64,000 bases of DNA from Sediminibacterium soli (GTDB taxonomy: Bacteria > Bacteroidota > Bacteroidia > Chitinophagales > Chitinophagaceae). The stretch covers positions 245,107-309,106 of the forward strand of contig NZ_JAACJR010000008.1 in assembly GCF_009939225.1 (NCBI RefSeq), given 5' to 3'. The position numbers and the translations under genes are program-made. Shown in pieces: positions 51,483-60,900 of the stretch (the stretch's first letter is position 1; the number at the start of each line of letters is the position of its first letter). Below the pieces are notes generated by a model. It was not told the DNA's origin. It saw nothing but the letters and a program-made list of their open reading frames with translations, and did not search any database.

Positions 51483-52058
51483 TTATTTTACATCTCTCTT
51501 GAAGAAATACAAATGGTATGACAAATCCTGTTCATTATAAACTTCAAATCCGAATTCCTTATACCAGGGTAAATTCTTAACCGTTGAAGTTTCCAGATAA
51601 ATAGGGCGATTGTTGCTGTTACTGTACTCAATAATTTCCTGAAGTAGTGTACTTCCAATTCCACGTCCTTGCGCTACAGGGTCAACACCGATAAACCATA
51701 AGTGCGTCATTGGTATTTTAGGCTGTATGCTACCTATCAGCTTTTCTCTTTTTAACGTCTTACTTATATTGCCTAAGCCAACAGCTTGAAGAATGAGTTT
51801 CGCATCCAACACTGTTGATTTTAACGTAACCTTCTTTTTATCGGGGTAAACAATAAGCGCACATGCCTTATTATCATCGGAAATAAACACATCACCAAAT
51901 GCTGTACATATTTCAAAAGAATAATCCATTAATGCCCGAATTCTCTTCTCCCTTTTTCTGTCTTGTTTAATTATGTAGTTGACACTTAAATTAGCGTCGA
52001 ACGATTCGGCGAGAATGTCAATCACCAAATGCTTGTCATTGTATTTTGCCTTTTTCAT
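51483..52058 (-). CDS. GNAT N-acetyltransferase
   Basis: This 191-residue protein has the acetyl-CoA motif A region: VDPVAQGRGIGSTLLQEIIEYS near 130, Gln/Arg-x-x-Gly-x-Gly/Ala type, and the preceding beta strand (THLWFIGV). The last 40 residues contain the Tyr/Phe strand ETSTVKNLPWYKEFGFEVY typical of GNATs. The substrate is unknown. It starts a four-gene minus-strand set and stops 7 bp before the kinase-regulator gene start. Confidence 0.88.
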   Translation of the reverse strand: MKKAKYNDKHLVIDILAESFDANLSVNYIIKQDRKREKRIRALMDYSFEICTAFGDVFISDDNKACALIVYPDKKKVTLKSTVLDAKLILQAVGLGNISKTLKREKLIGSIQPKIPMTHLWFIGVDPVAQGRGIGSTLLQEIIEYSNSNNRPIYLETSTVKNLPWYKEFGFEVYNEQDLSYHLYFFKRDVK

Positions 52059-52077
52059 AAAAACTTTTCTTTAATGG

Positions 52078-52254
52078 CTATTTATGTATTGTGTTTACTG
52101 ATATGCTGGAAAGAAAATAAGTCATTAACAGGACGACAATAAACCCTATGATTAATAGAATAATGAAAACTACACGCCATACAGATACCTTTTTGGGTAC
52201 CGGTTCGGTCTTCCTTTTAGCTTGCTGTACGTGTGGTAGTTTTTTATGTTTCAT
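52078..52254 (-). CDS. 58-residue single-TM protein
   Basis: This short gene has an ATG at 52254 and stop at 52078-52080. It encodes a basic N-terminal region (KHKKLPHVQQAKRKTEPV) followed by one strong hydrophobic stretch (VVFIILLIIGFIVVLLMTYF, about 29-48) and a short Ser/Asn-rich tail. It is too short for many gene finders. The composition fits a real small membrane protein, in line with neighbours on the minus strand. Function is unknown. Confidence 0.55.
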   Translation of the reverse strand: MKHKKLPHVQQAKRKTEPVPKKVSVWRVVFIILLIIGFIVVLLMTYFLSSISVNTIHK

Positions 52255-52360
52255 TAGATCCTTCGTTTAATTTAGAATGAAGTTTGTGTACTTAGCTCCT
52301 ATATAAGGCTCTGACAATTCATGGAGTTTGATGTTTAAATTCATGGCCTTGCTATTTTTG

Positions 52361-52705
52361 TCATACTTTAATCCAGCTTATTGCCTTCTCTCTATCCGCG
52401 ACAGAAAAAAATTCGATTTCTGCATTTTTATAGGGTTTTAATATCTCATTAATTTGTTTATCCCCCTTTGACACCCCTACACAACTTATTTTTTCAAAAT
52501 CTTCGGCGTGCACTATTCCGTCAATAAAATTTGAATGAGACCATTGATCAAAATTTTCTACTTCCAAATACCAACGCACCTTTTTGCCAGTGAGCAGTAT
52601 ATTATGAACGAGAGGATATATTTTCTCATAATCCATTCGTCTCAATTGCCCATCGGCTTTTGTAGCAATAATATTCTTGGAGGTAAAATCTAACAGTTGT
52701 AACAT
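52361..52705 (-). CDS. STAS/SpoIIAA-like protein
   Basis: This 114-residue protein is a single alpha/beta domain. The pattern NIIATKADGQLRRMDYEKIYP, then GKKVRWYLEVENFDQW and CVGVSKGDKQINEILKPY is like the SpoIIAA/STAS-type proteins common in Bacteroidota. It has no signal peptide. The function of this subfamily is unknown. It stands alone between the small membrane protein and the metal block. Confidence 0.72.
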   Translation of the reverse strand: MLQLLDFTSKNIIATKADGQLRRMDYEKIYPLVHNILLTGKKVRWYLEVENFDQWSHSNFIDGIVHAEDFEKISCVGVSKGDKQINEILKPYKNAEIEFFSVADREKAISWIKV

Positions 52706-52743
52706 TTACTAAAATCTATGCTCGGTTCATGTTGTATGATTAT

Positions 52744-53376
52744 TTATAGTTCATATTGACCCTTAAGCCGGAGAGTTACAGTAATATCCTTATTTCCGGA
52801 ATTTCTAAAGAACCAGCCATGCTTTCCTTCATATGGTGATAGAAAAGTACCTACCATATTATTAGAATTTGCGATGGTATAACTCTCAAAATATACATCA
52901 TTGGAGGCTGCTGCTTGTTTCACTTCACCGTGAAAATCAAAATAAAGCACTCCGTTATCAGTCACCCATTCGTATTTCATTTTTCCGTGTTTAAGCATGT
53001 ATATTTTGTATTCAATGCCTTTCCCTGCCGGCACAGTGACTTGAACACTGTCATCTCTTAGAGCGAGCTGAACTTCAGGTGGAGGATTGTCTGCTTCTGA
53101 AGGCCGTTGAACATCTGGTCCGGAACCAGCTTTCTCCATTTTTATTATTGGAAAATTGTTTGATGATGTTGCAGTGTTAAGACCAACTTCAGGCTTTGAA
53201 TTATCAGGAATATACAACCTGTTAAAACCAAATAGCTTTCCTGCGCCTGTGGGATCAATGCCAAATTCGGCTGGTAGTACGGCTGTTATGAGTAAGACAA
53301 ATCCAATGATCAATGAAAGGACAGTTGCCTTTATAATTTTCTTTTTCTCCGGTATCGGATGATTTATTTCTGCCAT
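52744..53376 (-). CDS. transmembrane anchor protein of the HupE locus
   Basis: This 210-residue protein has one TM (KATVLSLIIGFVLLITAVLPAE, about 17-38), then a linker and a C-terminal beta-sandwich-like domain with an aromatic-rich ending (YEGKHGWFFRNSGNKDITVTLRL). Proteins of this kind commonly precede HupE/UreJ proteins and are annotated as transmembrane anchor proteins. It lies 11 bp downstream of hupE. Its role in metal handling is unclear. Confidence 0.75.
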   Translation of the reverse strand: MAEINHPIPEKKKIIKATVLSLIIGFVLLITAVLPAEFGIDPTGAGKLFGFNRLYIPDNSKPEVGLNTATSSNNFPIIKMEKAGSGPDVQRPSEADNPPPEVQLALRDDSVQVTVPAGKGIEYKIYMLKHGKMKYEWVTDNGVLYFDFHGEVKQAAASNDVYFESYTIANSNNMVGTFLSPYEGKHGWFFRNSGNKDITVTLRLKGQYEL

Positions 53377-53387
53377 TATGTTCGTTT

Positions 53388-54095
53388 TTAAGAAGTGATG
53401 TAAGCGGTTAATTGATATCCTAACAGTAAGAATCCTGCTGCCATCAGCATAGTATTCGTTAGTGTAGAAAACTTAATGAAACTTGAGTGACTTCGCCATA
53501 GCGTGATAATTATCAGAACAAAAGCCAATGCGATAAATTGACCTATCTCAACGCCGATATTAAATCCCAGGAGATTTGTGAATAGACCTTCTTTGTCGAA
53601 TTTGAATTCCTGCAGTTTACTAGCAAGCCCGAACCCGTGAAATAAACCAAAAATCAGAACTGCCGCTTTTGTATTAGGCTGGGTTCCAAAGAACCGCTTA
53701 AAGCCTCCTAAATTGTCGAAGCCTTTATACACTATAGAAAGCGCTATAATTGCATCTATGAGGTAGGAATTAATCGAAATGTCGGCCATTACTCCAAGCA
53801 GGAGAGTTAGGCTATGTCCGATAGTAAAAAAACTTACATAAAGCAATACTTCTTTAGGGCGATACAGAAAGAAAATCACTCCTATCAAAAACAGTAGGTG
53901 ATCATATCCTGTGAGCATGTGCTTGGCGCCAATGTAAAGGAAAGGTCCAAAAGCCACGCCGTCATTACCTGAAAGAAAGGTCTGCGTATCCCCATCTACG
54001 CCATGAGCCAAAACATTATTACCGGTCCCGCATAATATAAGAATTACAGCGAGTGATACTATTTTCTTTAAATTCATATTTTTATTTTTTTTCAT
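53388..54095 (-). CDS. HupE/UreJ-family metal (Ni/Co) membrane protein
   Basis: This 235-residue protein has a signal-like N-terminus followed by six or so TM segments. The family signature is present: HMLTGYDHLLFLIGVIFFLY, later FTIGHSLTLLLGV and FHGFGLASKL. HupE/UreJ proteins are thought to move nickel or cobalt. ATGs at 54095 and 54077 are both possible; the second would give a shorter signal (NLKKIVSLAVILILCG). It lies in the metal block with small His-tailed proteins. Confidence 0.88.
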   Translation of the reverse strand: MKKNKNMNLKKIVSLAVILILCGTGNNVLAHGVDGDTQTFLSGNDGVAFGPFLYIGAKHMLTGYDHLLFLIGVIFFLYRPKEVLLYVSFFTIGHSLTLLLGVMADISINSYLIDAIIALSIVYKGFDNLGGFKRFFGTQPNTKAAVLIFGLFHGFGLASKLQEFKFDKEGLFTNLLGFNIGVEIGQFIALAFVLIIITLWRSHSSFIKFSTLTNTMLMAAGFLLLGYQLTAYITS

Positions 54096-54145
54096 TAACT
54101 CTTCTCTCTTTAATTGTATAGAGAGAAGAGTTGGCTCAAAATAAT

Positions 54146-54355
54146 TTAATGGGTATGTCCATGAGCAGCGTCCGCACTATCTTTTGCCATTTTTTCGGCG
54201 GCAGCTTTTGTGCTGTCTGTAGAACTCATGCTTGTATCTACATCCATTGTCTCTTGTTCACTTTGTGTGGATGTATCAGATTTATTGTTAGAATTGCTTG
54301 AACAGGCCGAGAATATAATACAGGCCATTGATGCGATGATGATTAGTTTTTTCAT
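54146..54355 (-). CDS. small lipoprotein with His-rich tail
   Basis: This 69-residue protein has a lipoprotein signal (KKLIIIASMACIIFSAC, Cys18), then a disordered Ser/Thr/Asp/Glu-rich middle and the C-terminus ADAAHGHTH. The tail should bind transition metals such as Zn, Ni or Cu. It is exported and probably anchored in a membrane. The ATG at 54355 is used because it starts the signal peptide; a longer start at 54394 would add an unrelated stretch. No family is known to me. Confidence 0.65.
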   Translation of the reverse strand: MKKLIIIASMACIIFSACSSNSNNKSDTSTQSEQETMDVDTSMSSTDSTKAAAEKMAKDSADAAHGHTH

Positions 54356-54400
54356 GTTTATTTCTAATTGTTTATTAATAATTTGATTAACCATAGAAGT

Positions 54401-54829
54401 TTAGTGTTGATGCCCGTGTTCAATATCTTCTTGGGAAATATCACTATTCTTGAATTTTGCGTTAATATTTTGGCCTTTCACGGTTAGTGAAACAGTGCAG
54501 TAGGTGAAAACATTGGCTTTGGGAGTATTTACCTGCAATGAGTTTTGACCTGTCTTAGTAAGCGAAGCTGTAGATTTTGTTTTATTCAGAAATTCAAACA
54601 AAACAGACCCTGCAATATCCTTATCAGATATTTCTTTTTTTCCGGATTCACTTACGTAAAACTGAATGATGTTCTTTTCCTTGACCATTTCTATGGTATA
54701 ATTTCCGGTTGTTTGAATTATACCTCCGTACTTGGATTTGCTTGTTTGCTTAGCGGTTTGTGCTAAAGAAATTGTCGAGCCGATAATTAAGAAGGCAAAG
54801 AAAATGGCAATTGACTTGATCTGTTTCAT
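54401..54829 (-). CDS. exported protein with HGHQH tail
   Basis: This 142-residue protein has a signal peptide (QIKSIAIFFAFLIIGSTISLAQ) and a beta-rich body (GGIIQTTGNYTIEMVKEKNI, VFTYCTVSLTVKGQNI), and it ends EDIEHGHQH. The His tail resembles that of the neighbouring lipoprotein. A periplasmic metal-binding or chaperone role for the efflux system is a reasonable inference. I do not recognise the family. Confidence 0.65.
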   Translation of the reverse strand: MKQIKSIAIFFAFLIIGSTISLAQTAKQTSKSKYGGIIQTTGNYTIEMVKEKNIIQFYVSESGKKEISDKDIAGSVLFEFLNKTKSTASLTKTGQNSLQVNTPKANVFTYCTVSLTVKGQNINAKFKNSDISQEDIEHGHQH

Positions 54830-54886
54830 TTTGTCTGATTTAGTGATTGAAATAATTAGTATTTTTTATCGCTTGCAGGAATTTTG

Positions 54887-56731
54887 TTAGTCCTGAATTT
54901 TTATTCTCAAAAGTTTTATGGAATTAAGGAATACCAATGTGTCTGGAAGCAAGTGGATAGCAGCCGCTTCGACTGGGCCAAGTATTCTCAGCAATACGAG
55001 TGTAATGCCAATAACATGTACTACACCCACGCCTACAATAATGTTCTCCTTTATGGTGCGAAAAGACCGCTTGCTGATGGTTCTGGCCCTGGCAATCTTT
55101 TCCAGCTTGTCCTCCATTAATACAATGTCAGCGGCTTCCATCGCTGCTTCTGTTCCCATAGCACCCATTGCGATGCCAACATTAGCCTGTACCAGGGCAG
55201 GGGCATCGTTTATGCCATCACCTACCATTGCTACTTTTGCACCAGGGCCTTGTAACTCTTTAATTATTTTTATCTTGTCTTCAGGTAATAAATTAGCCCG
55301 GTAGTCAGTAATCCCTACTTGTTCAGATACATGCTTCGCGGTTTCAGAATTATCTCCTGTAAGCATAACAATGTTCTTTACGCCACTTTTCCTAAGTCCT
55401 TCAATCATACTTTTGGCTCCACTTCGAATAGCGTCAGACACGTAGAATATTCCTGCAAGCTTCTTTTCAATGGCAAGAAATATTGCAGTATCGGTTACAT
55501 TGGTTGTCGCTCTTAAAACAGATACTCCTCGTTCTTCCATAAATTCTTTATTACCCAATAATAGCATCTGACTATCGACAACTGCTGTTACCCCCCGGCC
55601 TTTTACTACCTCAAATTGGCTTGGTTCTTTGTATGGTAGTTTGAGATTGTCTGCATAACTCAAAATTGCTTTAGCAAGCGGGTGGCTTGAACGTCTGTCA
55701 GCCGCCGCAGCAAGTTGTACAATTTGATTTTCATTATAATCTCTATTGATTAATTCAACTTGATTTACGGTGGGACTGCCGACGGTTAGCGTTCCAGTTT
55801 TATCAAAAACAACCGTAGTGACCTTAGCAAGCTCCTCTAAGAATTTTCCTCCTTTTACAAGAATACCTTCCCGCGCAGCACGAGCAATTGCTGCAATGGT
55901 AACCAAAGGTGTTGCCAATCCTAATTCAGCCGGGGAAGTAAAGATGAGCAGTGCAATAACAAGCCTTACATCACGGGTAAAAAAATAAACAGCGCCGACA
56001 AAAACAAAGACGACTGGAATTAGCCAGGACGCAACTTTATCTGTCAGTTTTTCAATAGGAGCCTGCTGGCTTTCCGCTTCTTCTACCAATGAAATAATAC
56101 GTGAAAAAACGGTGTCTTTTCCTGCTTTCGTCATTTTCACATCGAGGGCTCCTAATTCAACAATAGTCCCAGCAAATGCATCACTCCCTGTTATTTTTTC
56201 CTGCGGGGTACTTTCTCCAGTAATTGGAGCCTGATTAACTGATCCTGAACCACTGATTACCTTCCCATCAACCGGTATTTTTTCGCCTGCTTTCACCAAG
56301 ATTATGTCACCAATTTGCAAATCTTCTATCGGAAGGGTTTCTTCTTTGTCGCCGCGCTTTACCAGAGCCGTTTGGGGAACAGAGCCAATTAATTCTTTTA
56401 TAGAGGCTCTTGCTCTTTCGCCACTTGCGCTGGCAATATATTCTGCAATCAGAATGATCATCAGGACTACAGCGCCAGCCAGGTACTCTGCACCTAAAAC
56501 GGAGACTATGACAGCGATAGTAATAAACAGCTCGGTGCCAATCTTTCTTTCTTTGATTAGATCCTTCAACGCAGTTTTTACCAAAGAGAAGAGCCCGAAA
56601 GCCATTGAGGCAAGCAGAACAGGCAATGGTATCATCTTTAAATAAAATAGCAGGCTGGCTAATCCAACGGCGAGAATACTGATGATCTCCCAGAAAAACT
56701 GCTTTGAAAAGAATACTTTCGTAATATTCAT
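54887..56731 (-). CDS. P1B-type heavy-metal ATPase with atypical SPA transport motif
   Basis: This 614-residue protein has no N-terminal metal-binding domain and about eight TMs. The catalytic core is complete: phosphorylation site DKTGTLTVGS with Asp310, HP locus SSHPLAKA, TGD (MLTGDNSET) and GDGINDAPAL. The membrane transport motif, normally CPC, SPC or TPC, is SPAEL (residues 266-270), so the usual Cys ligand is missing. The codon is clear (S-P-A). It may carry another ion or use other ligands. It lies between the His-tailed genes and the efflux pump. Confidence 0.88.
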   Translation of the reverse strand: MNITKVFFSKQFFWEIISILAVGLASLLFYLKMIPLPVLLASMAFGLFSLVKTALKDLIKERKIGTELFITIAVIVSVLGAEYLAGAVVLMIILIAEYIASASGERARASIKELIGSVPQTALVKRGDKEETLPIEDLQIGDIILVKAGEKIPVDGKVISGSGSVNQAPITGESTPQEKITGSDAFAGTIVELGALDVKMTKAGKDTVFSRIISLVEEAESQQAPIEKLTDKVASWLIPVVFVFVGAVYFFTRDVRLVIALLIFTSPAELGLATPLVTIAAIARAAREGILVKGGKFLEELAKVTTVVFDKTGTLTVGSPTVNQVELINRDYNENQIVQLAAAADRRSSHPLAKAILSYADNLKLPYKEPSQFEVVKGRGVTAVVDSQMLLLGNKEFMEERGVSVLRATTNVTDTAIFLAIEKKLAGIFYVSDAIRSGAKSMIEGLRKSGVKNIVMLTGDNSETAKHVSEQVGITDYRANLLPEDKIKIIKELQGPGAKVAMVGDGINDAPALVQANVGIAMGAMGTEAAMEAADIVLMEDKLEKIARARTISKRSFRTIKENIIVGVGVVHVIGITLVLLRILGPVEAAAIHLLPDTLVFLNSIKLLRIKIQD

Positions 56732-56757
56732 GTTTTAAAAATTAGATGGTGAAGCAT

Positions 56758-57957
56758 TTACTCTTCTTCAGAATTCCTTAAAGCGGATAAAATGGAGTAT
56801 GCGTTCTTTGTTACAACTTGGGCTTTTTGTATGTCTACATTTTGCGGCATGATGACAGCTGTATATCCCTCTTGCTCAACGCCCATCTTTACCTGCTCTA
56901 ACTGAAATGTGTATTCTTTTGAAGATTGAGCAGTCTGTAAAATCACATAGTCTTTACCCTCTAACTGGACGATTGCTTCTGAAGGAACGGCATACTGCTT
57001 CTCTGATCCCGTTTCTATCCATGCCTTCACATACATTCCCGGTAAAAGCCCAGTGCTACGCTCATTTGTTAAATGACAATGAACAGGTACAATCCGGTCG
57101 TCGCCGGTTGCCTGGCCAATCAGGAAAACCTTCGCAATACGGTTAAAATTATTTTCGTTTGCTAAAGAGAATTTGACCGTTTGACCAGTTTGAATTTTAC
57201 TCAAGTCTTTTTCATAGGCATTGAGTGCCAAATGAAGATCATCTTTATTGATAATCTCAAACAAGATGTCTGTTGGCGTCGCGTATTTACCGATATTTAC
57301 ATTGCTGGTCTTAATAAATCCACTGATTGGAGCATACAGGTTAGCTGTTCTGGTAATTTTTCCCGATTGAAGGGCAGATCTGCTAATACCTGCTAAAGCA
57401 AGCTGTTGTTCCAAGCCTGCAATACGAGCCTGCATTACCTTATAATCTGACGCAACTTGCTGAAAGGTTTTTGCCGCGTTAACGTCTTCCTCTCTTAATT
57501 TTTGCTGACGGTTATACTCTTGCTCAAGAAATTGCAAACGGCCTTTGCTCTCCAGGTACTCCTGCTGCATCGTAATAAATTGAGGATTTTCTATGGTAGC
57601 CAAAACCTGACCTTTTTTTACTGCCTGGCCCGGAAGCATACCCGCAGTTTTGATATATCCCCCCAAAGGAGCTGACACAGACGCCATGCTTTTTGGTTCC
57701 ACGTCAATTACACCATTTAGCTTAATAATATTGCTCAGATTGCGCATATCGATTTTTCCGGTTTCAATGCCAGCGAGCCGATATTGATCTGACGTGAAGG
57801 TTATTTGTTTTGTTATTGTGGTAGTGCTATCCACCGTAGCAGAAGTTTCTTCGAGAGCTGCTTCTTCTTTTTTATCTGTTTGCTTATTCCCACAGGCTGC
57901 CAGAAACAAAAGTGCCGCTGATGCAACCGGAACAAGTTTATTGAATGCTAATTTCAT
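56758..57957 (-). CDS. RND periplasmic adaptor of CzcB/CusB type
   Basis: This 399-residue protein is a lipoprotein, by lipobox LAAC (Cys21). Parts in order: a beta-barrel/biotinyl-like region (LGGYIKTAGMLPGQAVKKGQVLATI, then TRTANLYAPISGFIKTSNV), a helical hairpin (about 125-190), and a membrane-proximal domain. It links the inner-membrane pump to its channel. It lies 27 bp downstream of the pump gene, so the two are co-transcribed. Metal specificity cannot be read from the adaptor itself. Confidence 0.92.
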   Translation of the reverse strand: MKLAFNKLVPVASAALLFLAACGNKQTDKKEEAALEETSATVDSTTTITKQITFTSDQYRLAGIETGKIDMRNLSNIIKLNGVIDVEPKSMASVSAPLGGYIKTAGMLPGQAVKKGQVLATIENPQFITMQQEYLESKGRLQFLEQEYNRQQKLREEDVNAAKTFQQVASDYKVMQARIAGLEQQLALAGISRSALQSGKITRTANLYAPISGFIKTSNVNIGKYATPTDILFEIINKDDLHLALNAYEKDLSKIQTGQTVKFSLANENNFNRIAKVFLIGQATGDDRIVPVHCHLTNERSTGLLPGMYVKAWIETGSEKQYAVPSEAIVQLEGKDYVILQTAQSSKEYTFQLEQVKMGVEQEGYTAVIMPQNVDIQKAQVVTKNAYSILSALRNSEEE

Positions 57958-57984
57958 CGTTATTTAATTTTAGTTGTATCGTGT

Positions 57985-60900
57985 TTATTTATTGCCTATA
58001 AGTGTTTCGATTGCATTGACCGACTGATTATACTGGTATAGATTATCCAGATAATCTGATTGAATGCTGATTGCCAAAGTCAGGTTTTGAAAGTGCTGTA
58101 TGTATGATATGTCACCGCTCTGGAACCCTCTCTCCGAATTATTAATGATTAATTCTGCCTGTGGCAATGCTTGTTTCTGGTAATAGCTTATCGTGTTTTG
58201 AAGCTTATAATACTGTTGAACCAGCTTTTGCAACTCACCTTGAAGCGTAGTCTTTGTCAGGGCTATTTGTGTTTCTGCTATGTTTTCATTGATTTTAGCA
58301 GCATTTATCCGAGACCGATAACCTCCGGGGAAAATAGGAATGGCTACACCAAGCTGGTAAAAAGAGAAGCGATCACTGCCAGTAAAAGTTCGGTTAGTAC
58401 CATTGACGTTTTGAGTGCCTTTATAAGTTTGGCTGCTATAACCTAATATAATGTCGGGCAACATTCTGTTTTTTTCCACTTTAGTCTGCAGTTCATTGAC
58501 TTTTAATTCTTGTTGCAGGTATTGAATTAAGGGGTTTTTAGCAACCGCACTGCTGTCAGTTGGAAGTGTTAGACGCTTTTGGGTTAGTCCCGAATCTGCC
58601 ACACTAATGTTATCAGAAGTATTTAACAGTGTTTGTAATTGCTTTTTCGCGATTGCCAAATCTGCATTATTTTGCTCTATCTTATTTTTTATCTGCATCG
58701 ACTGGGCAGAGGATGTAACGCTTTCCAACTTTGTCGATTCTCCTGTTTCATATCGTAGTTTGCTTGATCGATCAAGGTTGCTGTAAACACTGTCCTGATG
58801 AAGCAGCAACTTCCTTTTTTCAGTTACATAGAGGTATTGCAGGTAGGCAAATTTTACATCAGCTATCAGATCATTTTCCTGTATCACTTTATACCGCTTG
58901 CTGCTTTCTATCCTTCCGCTTGCCAGTTTAGACTGGCTGCTATATAATGTAGGAAAGTCTAAACGCTGTGTAACATTTAGAAGATTATCCTGTATGGTGG
59001 GATTGCTTACTACGCCTTGTGTATAGAACAGGTCGGTTTTCGGAATAGTAATGGCACCGGCTTTAAGGGATTGCTGCAACTCTACCTGGTATTGTGCAAT
59101 CTTAACTATGTTGTTATTCTTTAAAGCCTCATCAATTGCCTGTTGCAAAGAAAGTTTTCTTTCCAGCCCTGGATTAATATTCTGCGCCTGGACATTCAGG
59201 GAAGGAGCTATAACGCTGCCTATTATGAGCAGGGTTGTAATCATGGTGACTTTTTTCTTCAATTTGACTTTCCCTGTAGTAAAGTAGATATAAAGAACAG
59301 GCAGCACAATAAGCGTCAATAACGTAGCAGAAAGTAAACCACCAATAACGACTGTAGCTAAGGGGCGTTGTACTTCAGCTCCCGAAGTAGTCGAAATCGC
59401 CATCGGCAAAAATCCGAGTGAGGCTACCGTAGCAGTCATCAACACCGGTCTTAATCTTACCCTAGTTCCTTTAAGTACACGTTCGTAAATATCATCAACG
59501 CCTTCTTTCGCGAGCCGGTTAAACTCCGCAATCAATACAATACCATTTAACACCGCCACACCAAACAGCGCAATAAATCCAACACCGGCAGAAATGCTGA
59601 AAGGCATTCCTCTTGCCAGCAAGGCAAAAACTCCACCTATTGCCGACAAAGGAATGGCGGTAAAAATCAATAAGCTTTGCTTAACTGAACCGAATGTAAA
59701 GTAGAGCAGCAGCAATATGAGCAGCAATGCCACCGGAACCGCTATCGCCAACCTTTGAGTAGCTTCTTTTAAGTTCTGAAATTGGCCACCATAAGTAACA
59801 TAATACCCGGCTGGCAAATCTACTTTTGACGCTATTACCTGCTGTATATCATTTACAATGCTTTGAACGTCGCGGTTCCTAACATTAAATCCAATGGTTA
59901 TTCTTCTTTTAGCATTATCTCTTTGAATTTGAACGGGCCCTGGTTTGTAAGATATTAAAGCTACCTCGCTAAGCGGGATTTGCTGACCGGATGGCGTACT
60001 TACATATAAATTCTTCACATCGGTAATGTCTGTACGATATGCGCTATCCAATCTAACTACCAGATCAAATCTTCTTTCGCCTTCGTATACCACACCGGCT
60101 GATTTGCCTGCAAAGGCCGTTTCGATAGCATTGTTTATATCTTCCACGTTCATCGCATATTGGGCGATTTTATCGCGGTTAAGCTGTATTTGAATTTGCG
60201 GCAAACCGGTAATTTGCTCTATGTACAAATCTTCCACCCCATCAATCGATCTTATCTTTCGGCCGACATCATTTGCCATGTCAGAAAGAATATTCAAATC
60301 TTCTCCATAAATTTTAATCACAACGTCCTGTTTTGCTCCGGTCAGTAGTTCATTAAAGCGCATTTGAATGGGCTGCTGGAAGCTAAATGTGGCATTCGGA
60401 ATGACAGCAAGAGATTGCTGCATCTTTTCTATCAGCTCTTCCCTTGTTTCCGCACTCTTCCATTCCTTTTTAGGTCTGAGAATAACCATCATATCACCAG
60501 CTTCAATCGGCATGGGGTCTGTGGGAATTTCGCCTGATCCAATTTTATTGACAACCTGAAGTACTTCAGGATAATTTTTAAGGATGATGGTTTGTGCTTT
60601 TTGCGAAACATCAATCATTTGTTGAATAGAGCTTCCTACGGGAACCCTGGTTTCAACTGCAAAGTCTCCCTCGTCCAGTTGCGGAATAAACTCGCCTCCC
60701 ATGCGGGAAAATGTAATTAACGTAATGATGAAAAGTCCAACAGCGATCATCACCACTAAAAGCTTTTTATGGATGGCAGTTTCTATTACAGGACGATACA
60801 TCCGTTGAAAGAAATTCATCATTCGGTCTGAAAAATTAGGTTTATGCTCGGTTTTGCGGCTTAACCCAAGTGCCGACATCATGGGAACATAAGTAAGAGA

